DNA from: Ochotona curzoniae
Lineage: Eukaryota; Chordata; Mammalia; Lagomorpha; Ochotonidae
Length of the DNA stretch: 64,000 bases
Assembly (NCBI RefSeq): GCF_017591425.1
Contig: NW_024467104.1
Location: 1,488,001 to 1,552,000 of the forward strand
Direction: 5' to 3'
Position 1 is the stretch's first letter. Every line of letters begins with the position of its first letter. The notes under the pieces were generated by a model. That model saw only the letters and a list, made by a program, of their open reading frames with translations. It was not told the DNA's origin and did no database searches. Made by a program: the position numbers and the translations under genes. Shown piece by piece: positions 24,001 to 39,000 of the stretch.

Positions 24001-27000
24001 TTAAGCCATTACTCATTGGAGAGCTTGCCCCAGAAGAACCCAGCCAGGAGAGAAACAAAAATGTGAGTGTTTTTGTGAAGAATTCAAATGTGTGGAAGGA
24101 TGGGAACAAGGCATATTTCGAGGATAATTTATCATTTTCTATACTAAAACAAGCACCCTTCCTGAATGAACTCACAGTAGAGTAAAAGAGCTTTTATTTA
24201 TCCATAGAGGATATTTTCCAAGACTCCTGGCAGATCCCTGAAATTTTGGATAGCACTGATTCCCATACACAAGCATTGAAATATCACACAATCAATCTGA
24301 TAACTGAAATGGCTACTGCTTGATGATGGATAATGTAGGCAACATGGATATTGTGTACAAAGGGATCACACCTCCGGCAGAAGAATGGAACAGTGTGAGA
24401 TTTCATCATGCTATTCAAGAGGATGAAGGAAATTTAAAACCTACAAATTATTTACTTGTGGAATTGTTCATTTAACATTTTCAGGCTGCAAATGACCTCA
24501 GAATGCCAAAACCATGAAGCAAAGCCACAAATAAGGGTTACTACCAGAAATGAGAGTATTTCATAAATTTAAAGTCAATGTCAGCTTCTTTCAAGCCTCA
24601 GAAGGCTTAACCTTCTGTAATACAAAGTAATGAAATATTTGGCCCTCTACCAAATTGTAATTCCATGTTCTTGAGCACCTATTTCATGCTAGGCAACTTA
24701 TACATATAATTTTTTTCAGTGACTGCTTATCATTATGTACTTATTGTCTCTGTCGATGCTCCCTGCCAAACTAGGTTCCATGCGAGTTGAGAATATGATT
24801 ATCTTGCATAGCCATGTGTCCTCAGAATCTACCTTCACAGGATCAGATATGTAGTAGATATTCCATAATCATCTATTGAATGAAAGATGTAAATATATCC
24901 TGGCTACTATTATTACTACTTTGGGGGAAAACATCACTCAAGAAAAACATGATACTTTCCTATAATCCCTGCAGTTGGTGCTGGTACAACACACAGCGGG
25001 ACTTCCAATCCATTTTCTCTGTCTCTAGCTCAGTATTCCCAGGAATGTGTGCCATTCTTTCTGTAATGTTGTGCCACTGTGCAATTCTATCTTCTAAAGA
25101 GAAGGGACTCTTTAAGATGAATGATTTACTGTAGTGATTCTACATGCAGTTTAAAAATATTTTAATTATTGTCAGACAGTTATATTTCTGGCAATTTATT
25201 TTTATGACAACTTACATGATGTTTAATGCCTTTGAAGTCGTTTGTACAAAATACTGATCTACACAGCCTCGTAAAACGAACGGAGTAAGATTTGATTCCC
25301 TCCTCAAGAAATGAGGAGATAGACTCACAGAGGGTATGGGGACTGACTGTAGGGTGACGACCCGGGCAGGTACAGATCCAAGATTAACACTCAGGTTTTC
25401 TGCTCAGGCCTGTGGGCATTCCACACAGGGTGCATTACCTGAACACTCATCCTCATCCTGCTTTTCTCAAGTTCTATGACTTTAGGCCAATTCTAAACCC
25501 TGTCTGCGGATCGGTTTTCTCCCTATAAAAAGTGGCAACAATAATAACACCAACTTCATAAGAAATTAGGTATATGGTTGCGATAAGCAACAGCACTTGA
25601 AGTGTTTAAAACAGTGTTGGAACATGTGCATGTTCAATACTTTTTAGATACTATCCCGATCATGGACCTAACAGTGATAGTAGTAACTTAGAAACCTCCA
25701 GTATGTCCATATTTGGGGGACAGGTGATGTTAGCCTTAAAAAAGAGTGCGATGAAAAAAAAATAATTCTGAAAATAAAATTCTGTAGGGAGAAAAAAAAC
25801 TACCAATGATTGAAAACTAAAAATAGTCAATTATTACCTTAAAGGCTATTTGTCTCTCAGAAAGGCTTACCACACATTTTGTTTAGGACTTTTATGTGAA
25901 CATTCAAGTAGCCCCATATAGAAAGCTGATGTTTGAGCACAAAATGAGATATCAGGAGGCATGAAATTTAAGTCCAACATTTGTCACTTGCTGGTGATTT
26001 ATTTTAGGCATGGATGACACCCTACTCTGTACAATAAGTGGAATGGAAAATATGACAAAGCCCGGAGACACCCTAGACATGGTCAATAATAATAGACAAT
26101 TATTAAAATTATCTATGGCCATCAGCATTCCAATGTTGATGAACGCTTGATCTTACAGACACTTTTGTCAGGCAATGGATCCTTTAAAAGTTGTATCAAT
26201 AAATTTTGAAGTGGTATTTTTGGCTTCTAAAATTATTTCCACGACGCTTTCTTCTTATTTCCAATTTCCCTCCTTTCTGACATTTGACGGACTTAATAAT
26301 TCCCATAGCCTTGTTACATTGTCAAGTGTCCTACTTTAGAGTCATTAATGTCATTAAGCAAAGACATACTTCTTCTCGATCCATGCATACTCCTTGATGC
26401 AATGTGGCAAGCTCAGAAGCCAATGCCAATACTCTGCAAGCATACACACAACACAACTGTGAACACCATGGTGCCTGGAAACCACACCCCAAGGCCACTG
26501 GTGTGTGGTCACACAATGAAAGGCTCTCAAAAATATTCAACCTCAAAGCTAATCAGAATGAACCATATTGTTCCATATTGACTGTCTTCTATGACAGAGT
26601 CCTCTGTATACGTTATGAATTGGAAAGCCCTTTGTAAGTTATACCAGTAACCATGGTAACACAGAGGATTACAATCAAGTCTTCTAAGCATCACCGGACT
26701 TCAATCAATGCCTGAAATAGCAAGGTTTCAAAGGCAACTAATGGGCTGACACTTTGCTCCTCTCCCCTGCTATCTCTTTCCAAAGATATCACTGAGCCCC
26801 AACACAGTTTGAACACAATTGTCGAATCACTACTCATCTTTGTCTCCTCTAGAAAACATTTGAAATGAAGCTGATCATAATTTTTCAAAAGTCTTTGTTT
26901 ACTTGCTCTACTTGGCTTTTCATTATTTCATTTTTGCTAATGTAAAATTAACGAATTTTGTGGGTTTTTTTTTTTTTTGCATAAACACGACTCTAAGAAA

Positions 27001-30000
27001 GCAGTCACTCCCTTGCTTCCCCTATTCCCCCTCATACTCCTTTCTTCAGCGGTCTTTGTAGAGTAGTAATTTTAATCCACTTTATGTTCACAGGTTTAAT
27101 TTGTCATTAGTCAAAAAAATCAGCAAGTAAGAGGCAAAAAAGCCACAAGACTGCATTGCCACTGGAGTACAAACATGGGACAAAAATGAGAGTCTTATCC
27201 TAAAGTGATCATTTCATTTTTGCATATTATGGTTATTCTATGTTAACAGTCATGTAACAGAGAAAACATGATTTTTTTTCCTTTTTTAAAAATATATTTA
27301 TTTTATTGTTGTTATTTTTATTGGAAAGGCAAATATACAGAGAGAAGGAGACACAGAGAGAAAGATCCTCTGCCCACTGGTTCACACCCCAAATGGCCAC
27401 CATGGCTGCAGCTGAGCCGATCTGAAGCCAGGAGCCAGGAGTTTCTTCCAGGTTCCCACATGGGTACAGACTCCAAAGGCTTTGGGCCACCCTCGACTGT
27501 TTTCCCAGGCCACAAGCAGGGAGCTGGATAGGAAGTGAAGCAGCAAAATATGAGCTGGTATCAATATGGGATCCCAGTGCATGCAAGGTGAGGATTTAGC
27601 CCCTTGGCTATCGTGCCAGGGCCAATATTTGTCTTTTGGAGAGTGGCTTGTTTCACTAAACATAATAGTTTCCAGTTGTATTATTTTCTTGGAATTTCGT
27701 TTTTTATGGCTGAATAATATTCCATATGTCTATTTACCACATTTTCATTTTTAAAATTATGTTTATTTTTTATTTTATGATAGAATTTCATAGGCTTTGG
27801 GATTTCGCTTACCTCCTCCCAAAATTTCCTCCCCTTCGCATTGATTTCCCTTATATTATTACAATACTATAGTCCTTCATAAGCAGTCAGAAGTCCATCA
27901 TTCTGCTATTTAAGTGTATCTTGACAGCGCGGATAGGGACAATGGCAGAAAGTCCAACATCCTATTGTCAAAATCTATTTAAGAGTTTCATTGGGAGTCC
28001 AACTTTGATTTAGAAGTAGAGATGCATACTGCAGTGTAACTATACATTTCCTTAAATGAAAAACCACAAAACAAAATCAACAACAGGAAGAAAGTTTAAA
28101 AATGTATAATGCTGGTCAGCTGGCAGATGCTGGCACAGGGAGCTAAAACTACAGAACCTCCTAGAGAGTGCATGATCCAGGAGCGGGAGTAGGCCCAGCA
28201 GGGAAACAGTGGGCATCTCCCTCCTGGGTAATCACTCCCACTAGAGAGCATGAAAATCAGGACTGGGGCAGACAGGCTGCACAGAACAGCACCCACCAGC
28301 ATGTGTTTGGGATGGTTAGTGGGGCTGGTTGGATTGACCTGGTTGAGTCAATGCCCATTGACATGTGTGAGAGCTGAGTGGGATATGGGACAGTCTGGAA
28401 GATTCTGCTGTACATACTGCAAAGCATGGGAACAGGGCAGGGGATGGGCCTGGTGGGGGTTATGGGGAGTCACCCCTAGTAGGCTGCAGCTCCCACTGGT
28501 TTATGTGGCCAAGCGTATGGTGGGCAAGACTGTGCTGGGCTCCAACATCCATTAGTTTGTGTAGAAGACAGGACTGAAAACAGAACTGACCCAGCAATTG
28601 CAACCACCAGCATATGCATAAGTGGATTGAAGTGACAGACTCTTCTGGACCCTGTACAACATGCACACACAACAATCCGATCTGGGATCACCTCAGACGA
28701 AATTTCTTTGGGCATCCCTCCAACTGAACTGCTGATCTCAGAACCCCAACCATGAAGAGCAGTGCAGGTTCCATAGTCTGACCATGGAGTGCATATGTCA
28801 AAGCTGAGCCTCCTCAGAGGCTCAGACAGACTGTAACAACATATCCAGATGCATATGGAGGATAGGGCAGACCCTAGGACTCTGCAGAGGATACCCAGTA
28901 CCACAACAGAAGAGGGAGAACAGAACAAATCAATCATCTACTCCAGCCACGTGCTGGCAGTGAAAATCTGGGCAAAGACTCTAAGGTGGACAATGTCAGC
29001 CAGTGGATTCTGGAGAGATTTCATCATGCTTGGAACGGTGAGACTAGCAGCAATCCAGAACTATTGAACTCTCAAAACCACTTGAGCAGTGCCCTCAGAG
29101 CATGCTCCACATAAGGGACCCTGGAATAGGTGGGAGGCTGGGGTGAGGCTTCTCCCTTTATCTCCATCCCTTACCCCAGATACAGAAAAAAAAAAGAGAG
29201 AGAGAGAATGTGGAAACAATGGTCTTACCCACTTTCCTGTAACTCTTGACCCTTTGTGCCTTAATCAACTATTTAAAGATTATCCAAATAAAATAATTTT
29301 TAAAAAGATACAAGAACATGGGAGTGAGAAGAAGATTTATAATTCTGGGCCTGGCACAGTAGCCTAGTGATTAAAGTCCTTGCCTTGCACTCACTGGGAT
29401 CCCATTTGGGCGGTTTCTAGTACGAACAGCCCTATTTCCCATCCAGCTCAGCTCTCTAATTGTGGCCTTGGAAGGGACCCTGAACTCACGAGGGAGACCC
29501 AAAACAGGCTCCTGTCTTTGGATCAGCTCAGCTCTGGGATGGCCAGATGGGGAGTAAATCATTGGACAGAAGATCTTCCTCTCTGTATATCTGACTTTCA
29601 AATAAAAAATAAAAAACAAAAAATATTTGAAAAAATTTATAATGCCATGAAGCTAAATAACATGTTACTGAATGACCAATATGTCGCTGAAAAATGAAAA
29701 AAGCAAATAAAAATCTTCCTGGAGAAAATTATGCTACTGTATGACATCTGAATCAGTAAAGAATTCAATAAGAGAAAAGAAACTGTTTTGACGAAATGAA
29801 AATAAAAACAAAAATATCAAAACCCATGAATTACAAGAAAAACAGTATTGAAAGGGCTGTTGATCTTCTATTTTCCATTAAGGTTACCTTATATAAGTCA
29901 GACCATATGATATTTGTCCTTTTGATGTTGACTTATTTCACTGAGCATAATAGTCTCTACTTAGGAAATTTGGTTGCAAATGGTAGAATTAAATTCTTTT

Positions 30001-33000
30001 TAATGGCTAAGTACTATTCCGTCAAGTAGATGTACCACAATTCTTTATCCTCTCCACTTTCAACAGGCATCTGGGATGTTTTGATATATTTGCTATTGTA
30101 GAATGTGCTGCTATAAATCGGGAGTACAGGTCCCTTTCTCATATGTAGATTTCATTTCCTTTGGATATATTCCCAGAAGTGGGATAGCTGGGTCATACAG
30201 CAATCAATTTTCAATTTTCTTAGCATTCTACATACTGACTTCCACAGGGGTTGTACCAGCCTACACTCCCACCAGCAGTGAAGGAGGGTACCTTTCCCCC
30301 CACATCCACACCAGCAGGTGTTGCTAGTAGAATTCTGAATTTAAACCAATCTCACTGGAGTTAAGTGGAACCTCAGTATGGTTTTCATTTATATCTCCTT
30401 GAGAGCTCGGGAGCCTGGGCATCTTTTCATATATCTATTACCCATTTGAATTTGTTCTTTTGAAAAATGTGTATTCATTTCTTTCACCCATTTCTTCACA
30501 GGGATGTTTGTTTTGCTGTCATTGTGTTTCTGAAACTCTGTAAATTCTGGATATTATTTCCCTACTTGTTGTGTAGTGTACAGAAGCTTTTTAGGTTGAT
30601 GTAGTCCCATTTGTTTATTTTGGCTTTCACTACCTTTGGTTTTTATATCTTTTCTAAGTCTTTCCCCATTCCTTTATCTTGAAGAGTGCTCCCTATGTTT
30701 TGCTCTAATAGTTGGTGGATTCTGGATGCAGATTCATGTCGATCCATTTAGAGCTGATTTTTGTATATGACAGGTGGGGATCTTACTTTTTACTTTTACA
30801 GGCTGCTATCCTATAGTCCCAACAACATTTACTGAAGAGACTAGGTTTTTCTCCTGTTTAGTTTGCCATTCTCTTGTCAAAGATTACTTGCTGCACATGT
30901 GTAGGCTCCCTTCTGGTGTTTCCATTCTGTTCCACTGATCTTCTTCTCTGTTTCTGTACCAGTACCAGACTGTTTTGATGACCATGGCACTGTAGTATGT
31001 CTTGAGGTCTGGAATTGAGATTCTTCGTGCTTGACTTTTATTCTTCAGAATAGCTTTGGCTATTCGTGGTCTTTGTGTTATCAGATGAACTTTCATATTA
31101 TCGTTTCTGTTTCTGAGAAGAATTTTGTTGGGATTTTGGTTGTGATTGCATTGAATCTGTATATTGCTTTTGGTAAAATGGTCGTTTTGATTACGTTGAT
31201 CCTCCCAATCCAGGAACGTGATAAGGTTCTCCATCTCTCAAGGTCTTCTTCTATTTCCTTTTTAAATGACTTATAGTTTTCATCATAGATGTCTTGCACA
31301 TATTCAGTTAGCTTAATTCCTAGCTATTTAAGATTCTTCTCGTCTATTTTGAAGGGGATTGTACTTACAATTTATCTCTCATCCATGGAATTATTTGTAT
31401 ACACTAGTGCCATCGATTTGTGTTCGTTAATTTTGTATCCTGCTACCCTGCCAAAGTCTCTTGTGAGTTCCAGTATATTTTTGATTCGAGTTTTGGGTTC
31501 TCCTATCTAGAGAATCATGCCATCTGCAAACAGGGATAACACCCTCATTTCCGATTTGAATTACTCTAATTTTTTTCTTGCCTAATAACTCTGGGAAGGA
31601 CTTCCAATACTATATTGAATAGCAGTAGTGAAAGTGGACATCCTTGTCTCGTTCCAATTCTTAGTATAAAAGCTTCTAGTCTTTCCCTATTTAGTATGAT
31701 GATGGCATTGGGCTTTTTGTATATTGCTTTGATTATGTTATAGAATTTTCTCTCTATGCCTATCTTGGTTAAGATAGTATTCTATACTCTGTATTTACCA
31801 CATTTTCTGTATCCCATCATCAGTAGAGGGGCATTTGAGTTGATTTCATATATTAGCTATTGTGAGTTGAGATATAATAAACATGGGTGTACAGATAATT
31901 CTCTTGTGTTCAGTTTGGACAAATTTCCAGGAGTGGGATTGCTGGATCACATGGAGCATCTATTTTCAGCTCTCTGAAGAATTTCCATATTGTCTTCTGT
32001 AATGATTATGCTAGTTTGTGTTCCTACCAATGTGTATCAGATTACATTTTCCCTATATCCTCACCAGCATTTATTGTTTCTTCATTTTCAGATGTTAGAT
32101 CTCCTAACTGGGATGAAGTGAAATCTCATTGTGGTTTTCTTTTGCACTTCCCTCATAGTCATGGAATCTGATAATTTTTTCCTTTTCTCAGTTTGTCATT
32201 TCAATTTTATCTTTTGATATATTTGCTTTTAGTTCTGGACAATTGAATGTATTTGATGCTAATAAAATTATATTAATGAAATAAGCAAATTACTAATGCA
32301 ATACAATCAACTATGGATTTCAGAGTGTCTCTTTTTTCCCCGTTAGAGCTCATTCCTTCTTTGCTTCTTTATTTCACAGCCCCAGTTGGTAGAAGATTTT
32401 CGAGAACTACGGAGGACATTAGAGGCTATGAACATGTTTGATGCTAACCTCACATTCTTTTTCCTTCACTTCACCCAAATACTGATTTTGGAATTCCTGG
32501 CGTGGCTAATACTATATCACTTTGGCAATGGCTGGACAGTTACAATATTTGTTTCTTTCATTCTTACAGTTTCCCAGGTAAGCAGCTATCGTAAACCTAG
32601 ACAATGACCTTGAAGAAAGGCTCGGTGTTTTGTTTTGTTTCTTAAGATTTATTATCATTTGAAAGACAGAATTACAGATAAAAGAGACAGATAGAGAGGT
32701 CTTCCATCCACTAGTCCACTCCTCAAATGGTCCCATGGCCAGAGCCAAGCCAATCTGAAGCCAGGAGCTAGAAGTCAAGAGCCAGGAGCTTCTTCCAGGT
32801 CTCCCAAATGCTTGTATGGGTCCAACGACTTGAGCCATCTTCTGCTCCTTTCCCAGGACATAAACAGGAAACTGGATCAGAAGTGGAGCAGCCAGGACAT
32901 GAACAGGTGCACCTGTTCGATACTGCTGCAGCTGCTCCTGCAAGTGTAGGCTTAATCTGTTATGCTATGGCACTGGTCCCTCTTTTGATATTAACATCAG

Positions 33001-36000
33001 CTACTGCCTGACACTTCTTGCCAATCTGCTGGCCAGTGTCAGACATTTTTACCAACAGGTTGACGCAAGTTTCTGGCCTCCAGTTCTCTCATTTGTTAAG
33101 TAATGATCATAATGAATACTTTACTAATGCAGATTCTGCATGTGGTAAAGACACTATCAAGTTTAGTTTAGCTAAACATGACAATTTAGCATCACTGCCA
33201 ATGAGAACAAGTATGTGCTTGTGTGTGTGTGCATGCATGTGTGTTTGTGTTGTACTTTTAAAGGAAAAAAGGACATTCAATTTCTGTTAGAACAATTGGG
33301 GAAGGATTTGTAGAGAATTAACAACAATTGATTCTAGACTTCATTATGCTTATTATTTTCTTGAAAGCCCAAGTTGTTTTATTCCTTGAAAAAAAAAACT
33401 TTCAGGAACAAGCAAGGAAATTAAGACTTTTTTGGAGCTTAGCATACACTAGGTATTTTGAATGTGCAGTTTTCAAAAAGTTCATAACACATGTATTATG
33501 AAAACTATTCATGAATTCCAGAAGTTTTTATACCAAAATAAATTTAATTCTACATTCCTGTGAATGTTTCAAAGTACACACATATGTAAGTTGCACAACA
33601 GTTTAATGGGCCAGACATTACTAGCACCATTTATGAAATAAAGAAGTGAGAGTCAGAGCTGCCAAGTTACCTGCCACGGTCCTGCAGCTCATAAGTGGTG
33701 GAGATTGTTTAGAACACAGGTCTGCCTGATTCCTGATTCTCTACCCTTTCCACTCTACACTGGAATCTCAGTATTAGTAAAGAGAGCCTTCTACTCTGAA
33801 AACTACTGCACAGCAAATAGGAGCTGTGTGGTCTATACGGGAAGTAGACTTGAACTTGGCTTGGTATCAGACAAGATCTCCCACTATTCTCAAGCGGGTT
33901 CATGAATCTACTAATGGATTCGTTGACTGGTTAATCTTGAGTTCTCAGCTTCACTAACAACAGTTTTGTCTCTTTCAGGCTCAAAGTGCATTTTTGCAGC
34001 ATGACATAGGACACCTTTCCGTATTTAAGAAGTCCAAGTGGAACCAGCTGATGCACAAATTTGTCATGTGTCATCTCAAGGTACAGGATATCAAGGAATG
34101 TGTTGGGGATTCTTCAGCACCATTCCCTCAGGCAGAGGTTTCCATATTTGCTTGAATGACAGTTCACAGGTATTGAATGCATAGCTTACAGGCAAGTAAT
34201 TGGCTTAGCTGCTGAGATGCCTGAATCCCTGATTGGAGTGTCCAGGGTCATGTTCTCCCTCTACTCCTGGTTCCAGTTTCCCACCAGCACACCCTCTGGG
34301 AGGCCACAGGGGATAGCTCAAACGATTGGTTTTCTACTACTGTGTGGGAGACCTGGACTGTGTCGACTCCTGGCTTTGGGATGGCCGATCCCCAGCTGAT
34401 GGGTGCAAATAGTTAGTGAGCCAGTGGAGAGAAGAGCTCTCTTTCTCACTCTTTCTCCCTCACTCCACCTGTCTCTTTCAAATAAATATTTATAAGACAA
34501 ATTCATTTTTCTGCCAAAAAAACTTAAATCCATAGTTTTTTCATAACATACATTTCCATAAAATTTTAAAAATGTGTTTTTGAAAGGCAAAGAAACAGAG
34601 TGAGTCAGAAAGAAAGCTTTCACTCACTTTCATTAGGGTCACTCCCTAAATTCCCTCAATAGCCAGTGCTAGATCAAACCAAAGTCAGGAATCTAAAACT
34701 CTACTCAGGTCTCCAGCAGCAATAGCAGGGACCTAAGTACTTGAGCCATCACCTGAAGCCCTACCTCCCATGGGTGTGCTGGCAGAATACTAAAATCAGA
34801 AGTAGATCCAACACTCAACCTCTGACACTCCAATGTGGGCTGCAAGCACCCAAGCAATGTCTTAGCTGTTACATCAAGTGTCTGCCCCTCCATGAACTTT
34901 TTGAAGACTATTTATGTAAGTAAAAGCTCCTTATTATAATGTGTGAATAAACATGTGCACTAACCATGTGGATAATGTATATATACTAATGTACAATATA
35001 GTATAATAAAATACATGCAAAGATGATTATTTTAATTTTTATGAGAAAGACATTTATTTAAGAATGAATTCCTCTTATTTATTTTTCTTTACATATCTTT
35101 CTTAAATTGATAAACTATTTGTTCCAATCCAGGAACATCATTACCCTAAGGAATCACATCACTGAAGAAAGTTTTTGCTTTAGGAATGAAAATGGGCTCT
35201 GTGATATCTTAAATGTATATATTCTCAGAAGACATTTGAACATGCATTGCTGTGATGTTAAGGAAACCCAGAAGTTCAGATTAATTCTGGAAGGACAGGG
35301 TTATGAGAAAATTAAGGAAAGGATTAAGGTTCCTGAAAAAAAATAGTCAGTAAGGCTAGATGAGTCTGCTCAACAGTTGAAGCTTGCAAAACCCAGACTG
35401 CTTAAAACAATGGGGAGTGATGGTGTCAGCTAGTCCACCCCACCACCATCACCACCAACCTCTGTCAACATAGGTTTAGGTTTCAGGAAGCTGGATCTCT
35501 GTCCACCACAATACCGCACTTAGGAAATATTCTGGCAAATATTAGACATTCAATAATCAAATGTTGAAGGAAGGAATGAATAAATGAACAAATGAGCCCA
35601 TGTAATAAGATAGGATTTCTGTAAGAAGCAGCTAGCTCACCTTTGACTGTGCTCACTGTGTAATCTCGAGCAAATTGCATTGTATCTGTGGCCTCAATAG
35701 TCCCATTTGTCATATTAGGAGCTCAATTAAATAAGTACCTTTCTAGAACTGTGTAGGATTTGATGACTATGTACTTTTACCCAGAAGAGGGATCAATGCT
35801 ATTGACCATTCAATAAACCAAATCCTTGACTTTAAGCCAGACCTCTTGGGAAAATCCATGGGCACTGACCCAGTCTTAGTTCTTCCTTAATACAAAGGTT
35901 TTATTTCTTTGGAAGAAAAAAAATGTCTAAAATCTATGCGTAGTTCCTTCATAATATATATTTTCTATGTACTTATTGAAGACCGTGTATTCATGAACTT

Positions 36001-39000
36001 CTAAATTATTATTAAGTATTTTGTCCATATAAGATGAACAAATTTCACATTGCAGTTTTAGGAGCATGGTGATAATTTCCTCATTTTCCACCAAAGTGAG
36101 TACTCTTATCACATTTCAAATGAGGTTTTTGCAGTACATTCACACATTTTCAAAAACACCTGGCTATCTGCTTCCCTATCCCCTAGTGGGTTGAGGGTGA
36201 AAGGATGTTGGGTACTGGCTGACAAAAAGCAGTCAGCAATAACTCCTGACATTAAATGATAGAGAATCAATAGGAACTCATGTTTGATGAGAGTTTTACC
36301 AAGCCCCACATTCAGAACCGGCTTCTCTGGATTCCTGTCTCATGGAATTCCTGTGAGATAGGGACCATAGCACTTTTATTTTCCTGTTGAGATACTTGTT
36401 CAAAGGTTCTATCTTGAAGCCATTGGCCTTAAGCTGGTAAGCAGAAGAAGGCATAACATGAGAGTTCTCGACCAGTGCCTCTCAAATCTGGCTATCATTT
36501 TAAATCACCTGAAGACCCTCTCAACACACATTGAATCCTCTCATCTGCGGTGAGTGAAGTCTGTGTATTGGCATATTTGATTTTTTTTTTTATTTTTTTA
36601 CTTACTTGCTGATCTCTTTGAAGGGAAGAGAGCAAGAGAAACAAAGAGAGACAGAATGATTGTCCATATGCTTCTTCATTCCCCAAGTGTCAACGCAGCG
36701 TGGTTGGGGAAGATCAAATCCAAAAGCTCAGAACTTGATCACATTTTCTCATGTGGGTAGGAGAGATCCATGTCTTTGAGCTATCATTCCCTCTTCTCAG
36801 AGTACACATCAACAAGAAGTTGGATATTTAGTTGAGTTGGCTAGGAAGCTGGGACTCACTCAAACCAGGTGCTCCAAGGAGATGTAGGCAGCGCAAACCT
36901 TAATAATAGTACCAAATACCTGGCCCAGCAACATGGTTTTGAAAGCTCCTGAAGTGGTTCTAACCTTCATCCAGGACTGGGAATTGCTGCTCTTAACAAC
37001 AGATCTGCCTTCTGTGAGAACTTAGTCATCAATTAGCCGGCCACTTTAAGCAAGCACTTTAACGTTTTTGACCTTCAGTTTCTTCAAATGTAAAGTTAGG
37101 AAGGACGACAGCTTCAACTTGATAAGGATATTGTTTGGATTATATGTAATACTTACATGTCATGCTTACCACAATGCCTGTAATATGCAAGGTACCTGAT
37201 AATTGTTAGTTATTAAAAGAGTAGCCATCCTTTCTCCACTAGGGATATTTTCCAAAACCCCCAGTGGATGCATGGGCCCACAGATAATGTGTAATACAGA
37301 ATATGGTAGGTAACTAATGGGAAATTAGTTTAAATGACATCCATACACAGAGAGATGACTTGTGTCCTGACAAGATGGTGTAGAAGGACAGGAGACTTCT
37401 GCATGCTGCACAGAGCAGTTTACAATTTAAAGCTTACATGCATTTTATTTTGGAGTGTTTCACTTCACATTTTTAAAATTATAATTGGCCTTTAGTATCT
37501 GATACCTCAGGCAGTGCAACTGCAGATACGTGCTATTCCCATGCTAGGAAGGTAGCAGTTCCCTCCATTTTCCCTTCCTTGTTCAAGGTGTCAGGGGATG
37601 GCCAAGACTAATCTGCCCTGGAGAATACAGGTGATTGATCTGCTGTCAGATTCAGAATATTTCAGGCCATCCTCACTATGACTGGCACTCTTAAAATTCA
37701 GTGCTTTCCCCATGATCCACATTTGCACATAATTCTTTCTATGTAAATTATGTCTCCAGAAACAATTCTGCATTAGCAGAAATGACAATAACCTTGATGA
37801 CTTGAGGACAGAATGAGAAAATGGAAAATGATGAATCAAATATACCCTGCCTTTTTGTAAGCAAAACAAGTAATTTGTAAACAATCTGAATACAGAATTC
37901 ACCTATGTGCAGAAGAGAAAACACAGACAGGAACAAGGTGATGAAGAAAACGGTAAAGATATCCTACCTTTCACATGCATTACAAGTTCAATTTAGAATA
38001 TGAACTTTGACAGTTCCTCTTATCGCCATACACCAGATGCACAAATACTGAGATTCTTTGGAAATGTCACTGGTAGCCGTGCAAAAATATTTATATTCTG
38101 ATCTTTACAGTGTTTGCACAATGAAAGAGTCTTCTGAAAATATGTCATGAGATAGCAGCCTACATTTTGGTCCTTCCTACAGGGCAGGCAGAACATCTTT
38201 AATCCAAAAGTCTGAAATCTGAAATGCCCCCAAATCCAAAATATTCTGAGTGCCAATTTGACAGATGCCACAAGTGGAAAATTCTATGCTATGAAACATT
38301 GCTTCACGCAGAAAATTATTCTAAAGATTACAAAGTTACCTCCAATCTATATTTATGAAATGTAATTGAGTTTCATGTTTAGATTTGAATTTTTTCCCCA
38401 AACATCTCATTCTGTATATGTTCTGAAAATGTTCCACATTTTCAAAGGTTTCTGAAATCTGAAACAATTCTGGCCCAAAGCATTTCAGATAGATAATATT
38501 CAATATGTCTTCTCTGTAGCTCTAGCTGTACTTACCCAAGTTCTTGTCTCCCCATGTGTAAGAACACAATGGGGAGATATGGTTAGAGATAAACAGAAGA
38601 GTAGAATTTATGGAAAGTCACAAAGACAGTACACACTCAGATGTGTGAGCAACATTAAGAGAGGAAATTGTGCCCACGCTGGGCTAGAGTCATATTTTTA
38701 TGGAGGCGGGTAGCATTCAGGGTAGGACCTGGCTGAAAATCCAAAGGAGACAGAATTTGGGGTAGAGCTATAGCACACATGGTGATCTCCAGGGAGTGTC
38801 ATGACACCTGATGCCTGATGTAAAGCTTAGCTCCATGACAAGGAGCAGGTATGCCAAGTCCTCGGCCATATCAGATGAGCAAATGTTGGCAATCTTTAGC
38901 TCCTTCACATCATTATTATTGGGAGTAGACTTGGAAGGGTTCTTCAGAACATTTGCTGGAAAATGAAAGTAAAAGATGAATTTCTTTGGGTTAAAAAATA

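Larger units (their letters stand above)
27731..31807 (-). mobile_element. L1 insertion with 16-bp target-site duplication, itself interrupted
   Basis: TATTTACCACATTTTC occurs at 27731-27746 and again at 31792-31807, and the older L1 continues on either side. Between them are reversed L1 3' UTR (27750-28075), inserted GC-rich element and SINE with a sense L1 piece (28090-29870), and reversed ORF2 (29870-31780). The antisense translation contains [20 protein letters not shown], an L1 ORF2 signature. Many stops are present, so it is dead. Confidence 0.75.

Noticed and set aside
30884..31299. Minus-strand open frames as a host gene
   Set aside because: They translate to L1 ORF2 ([20 protein letters not shown]) and lie in an inactive L1.
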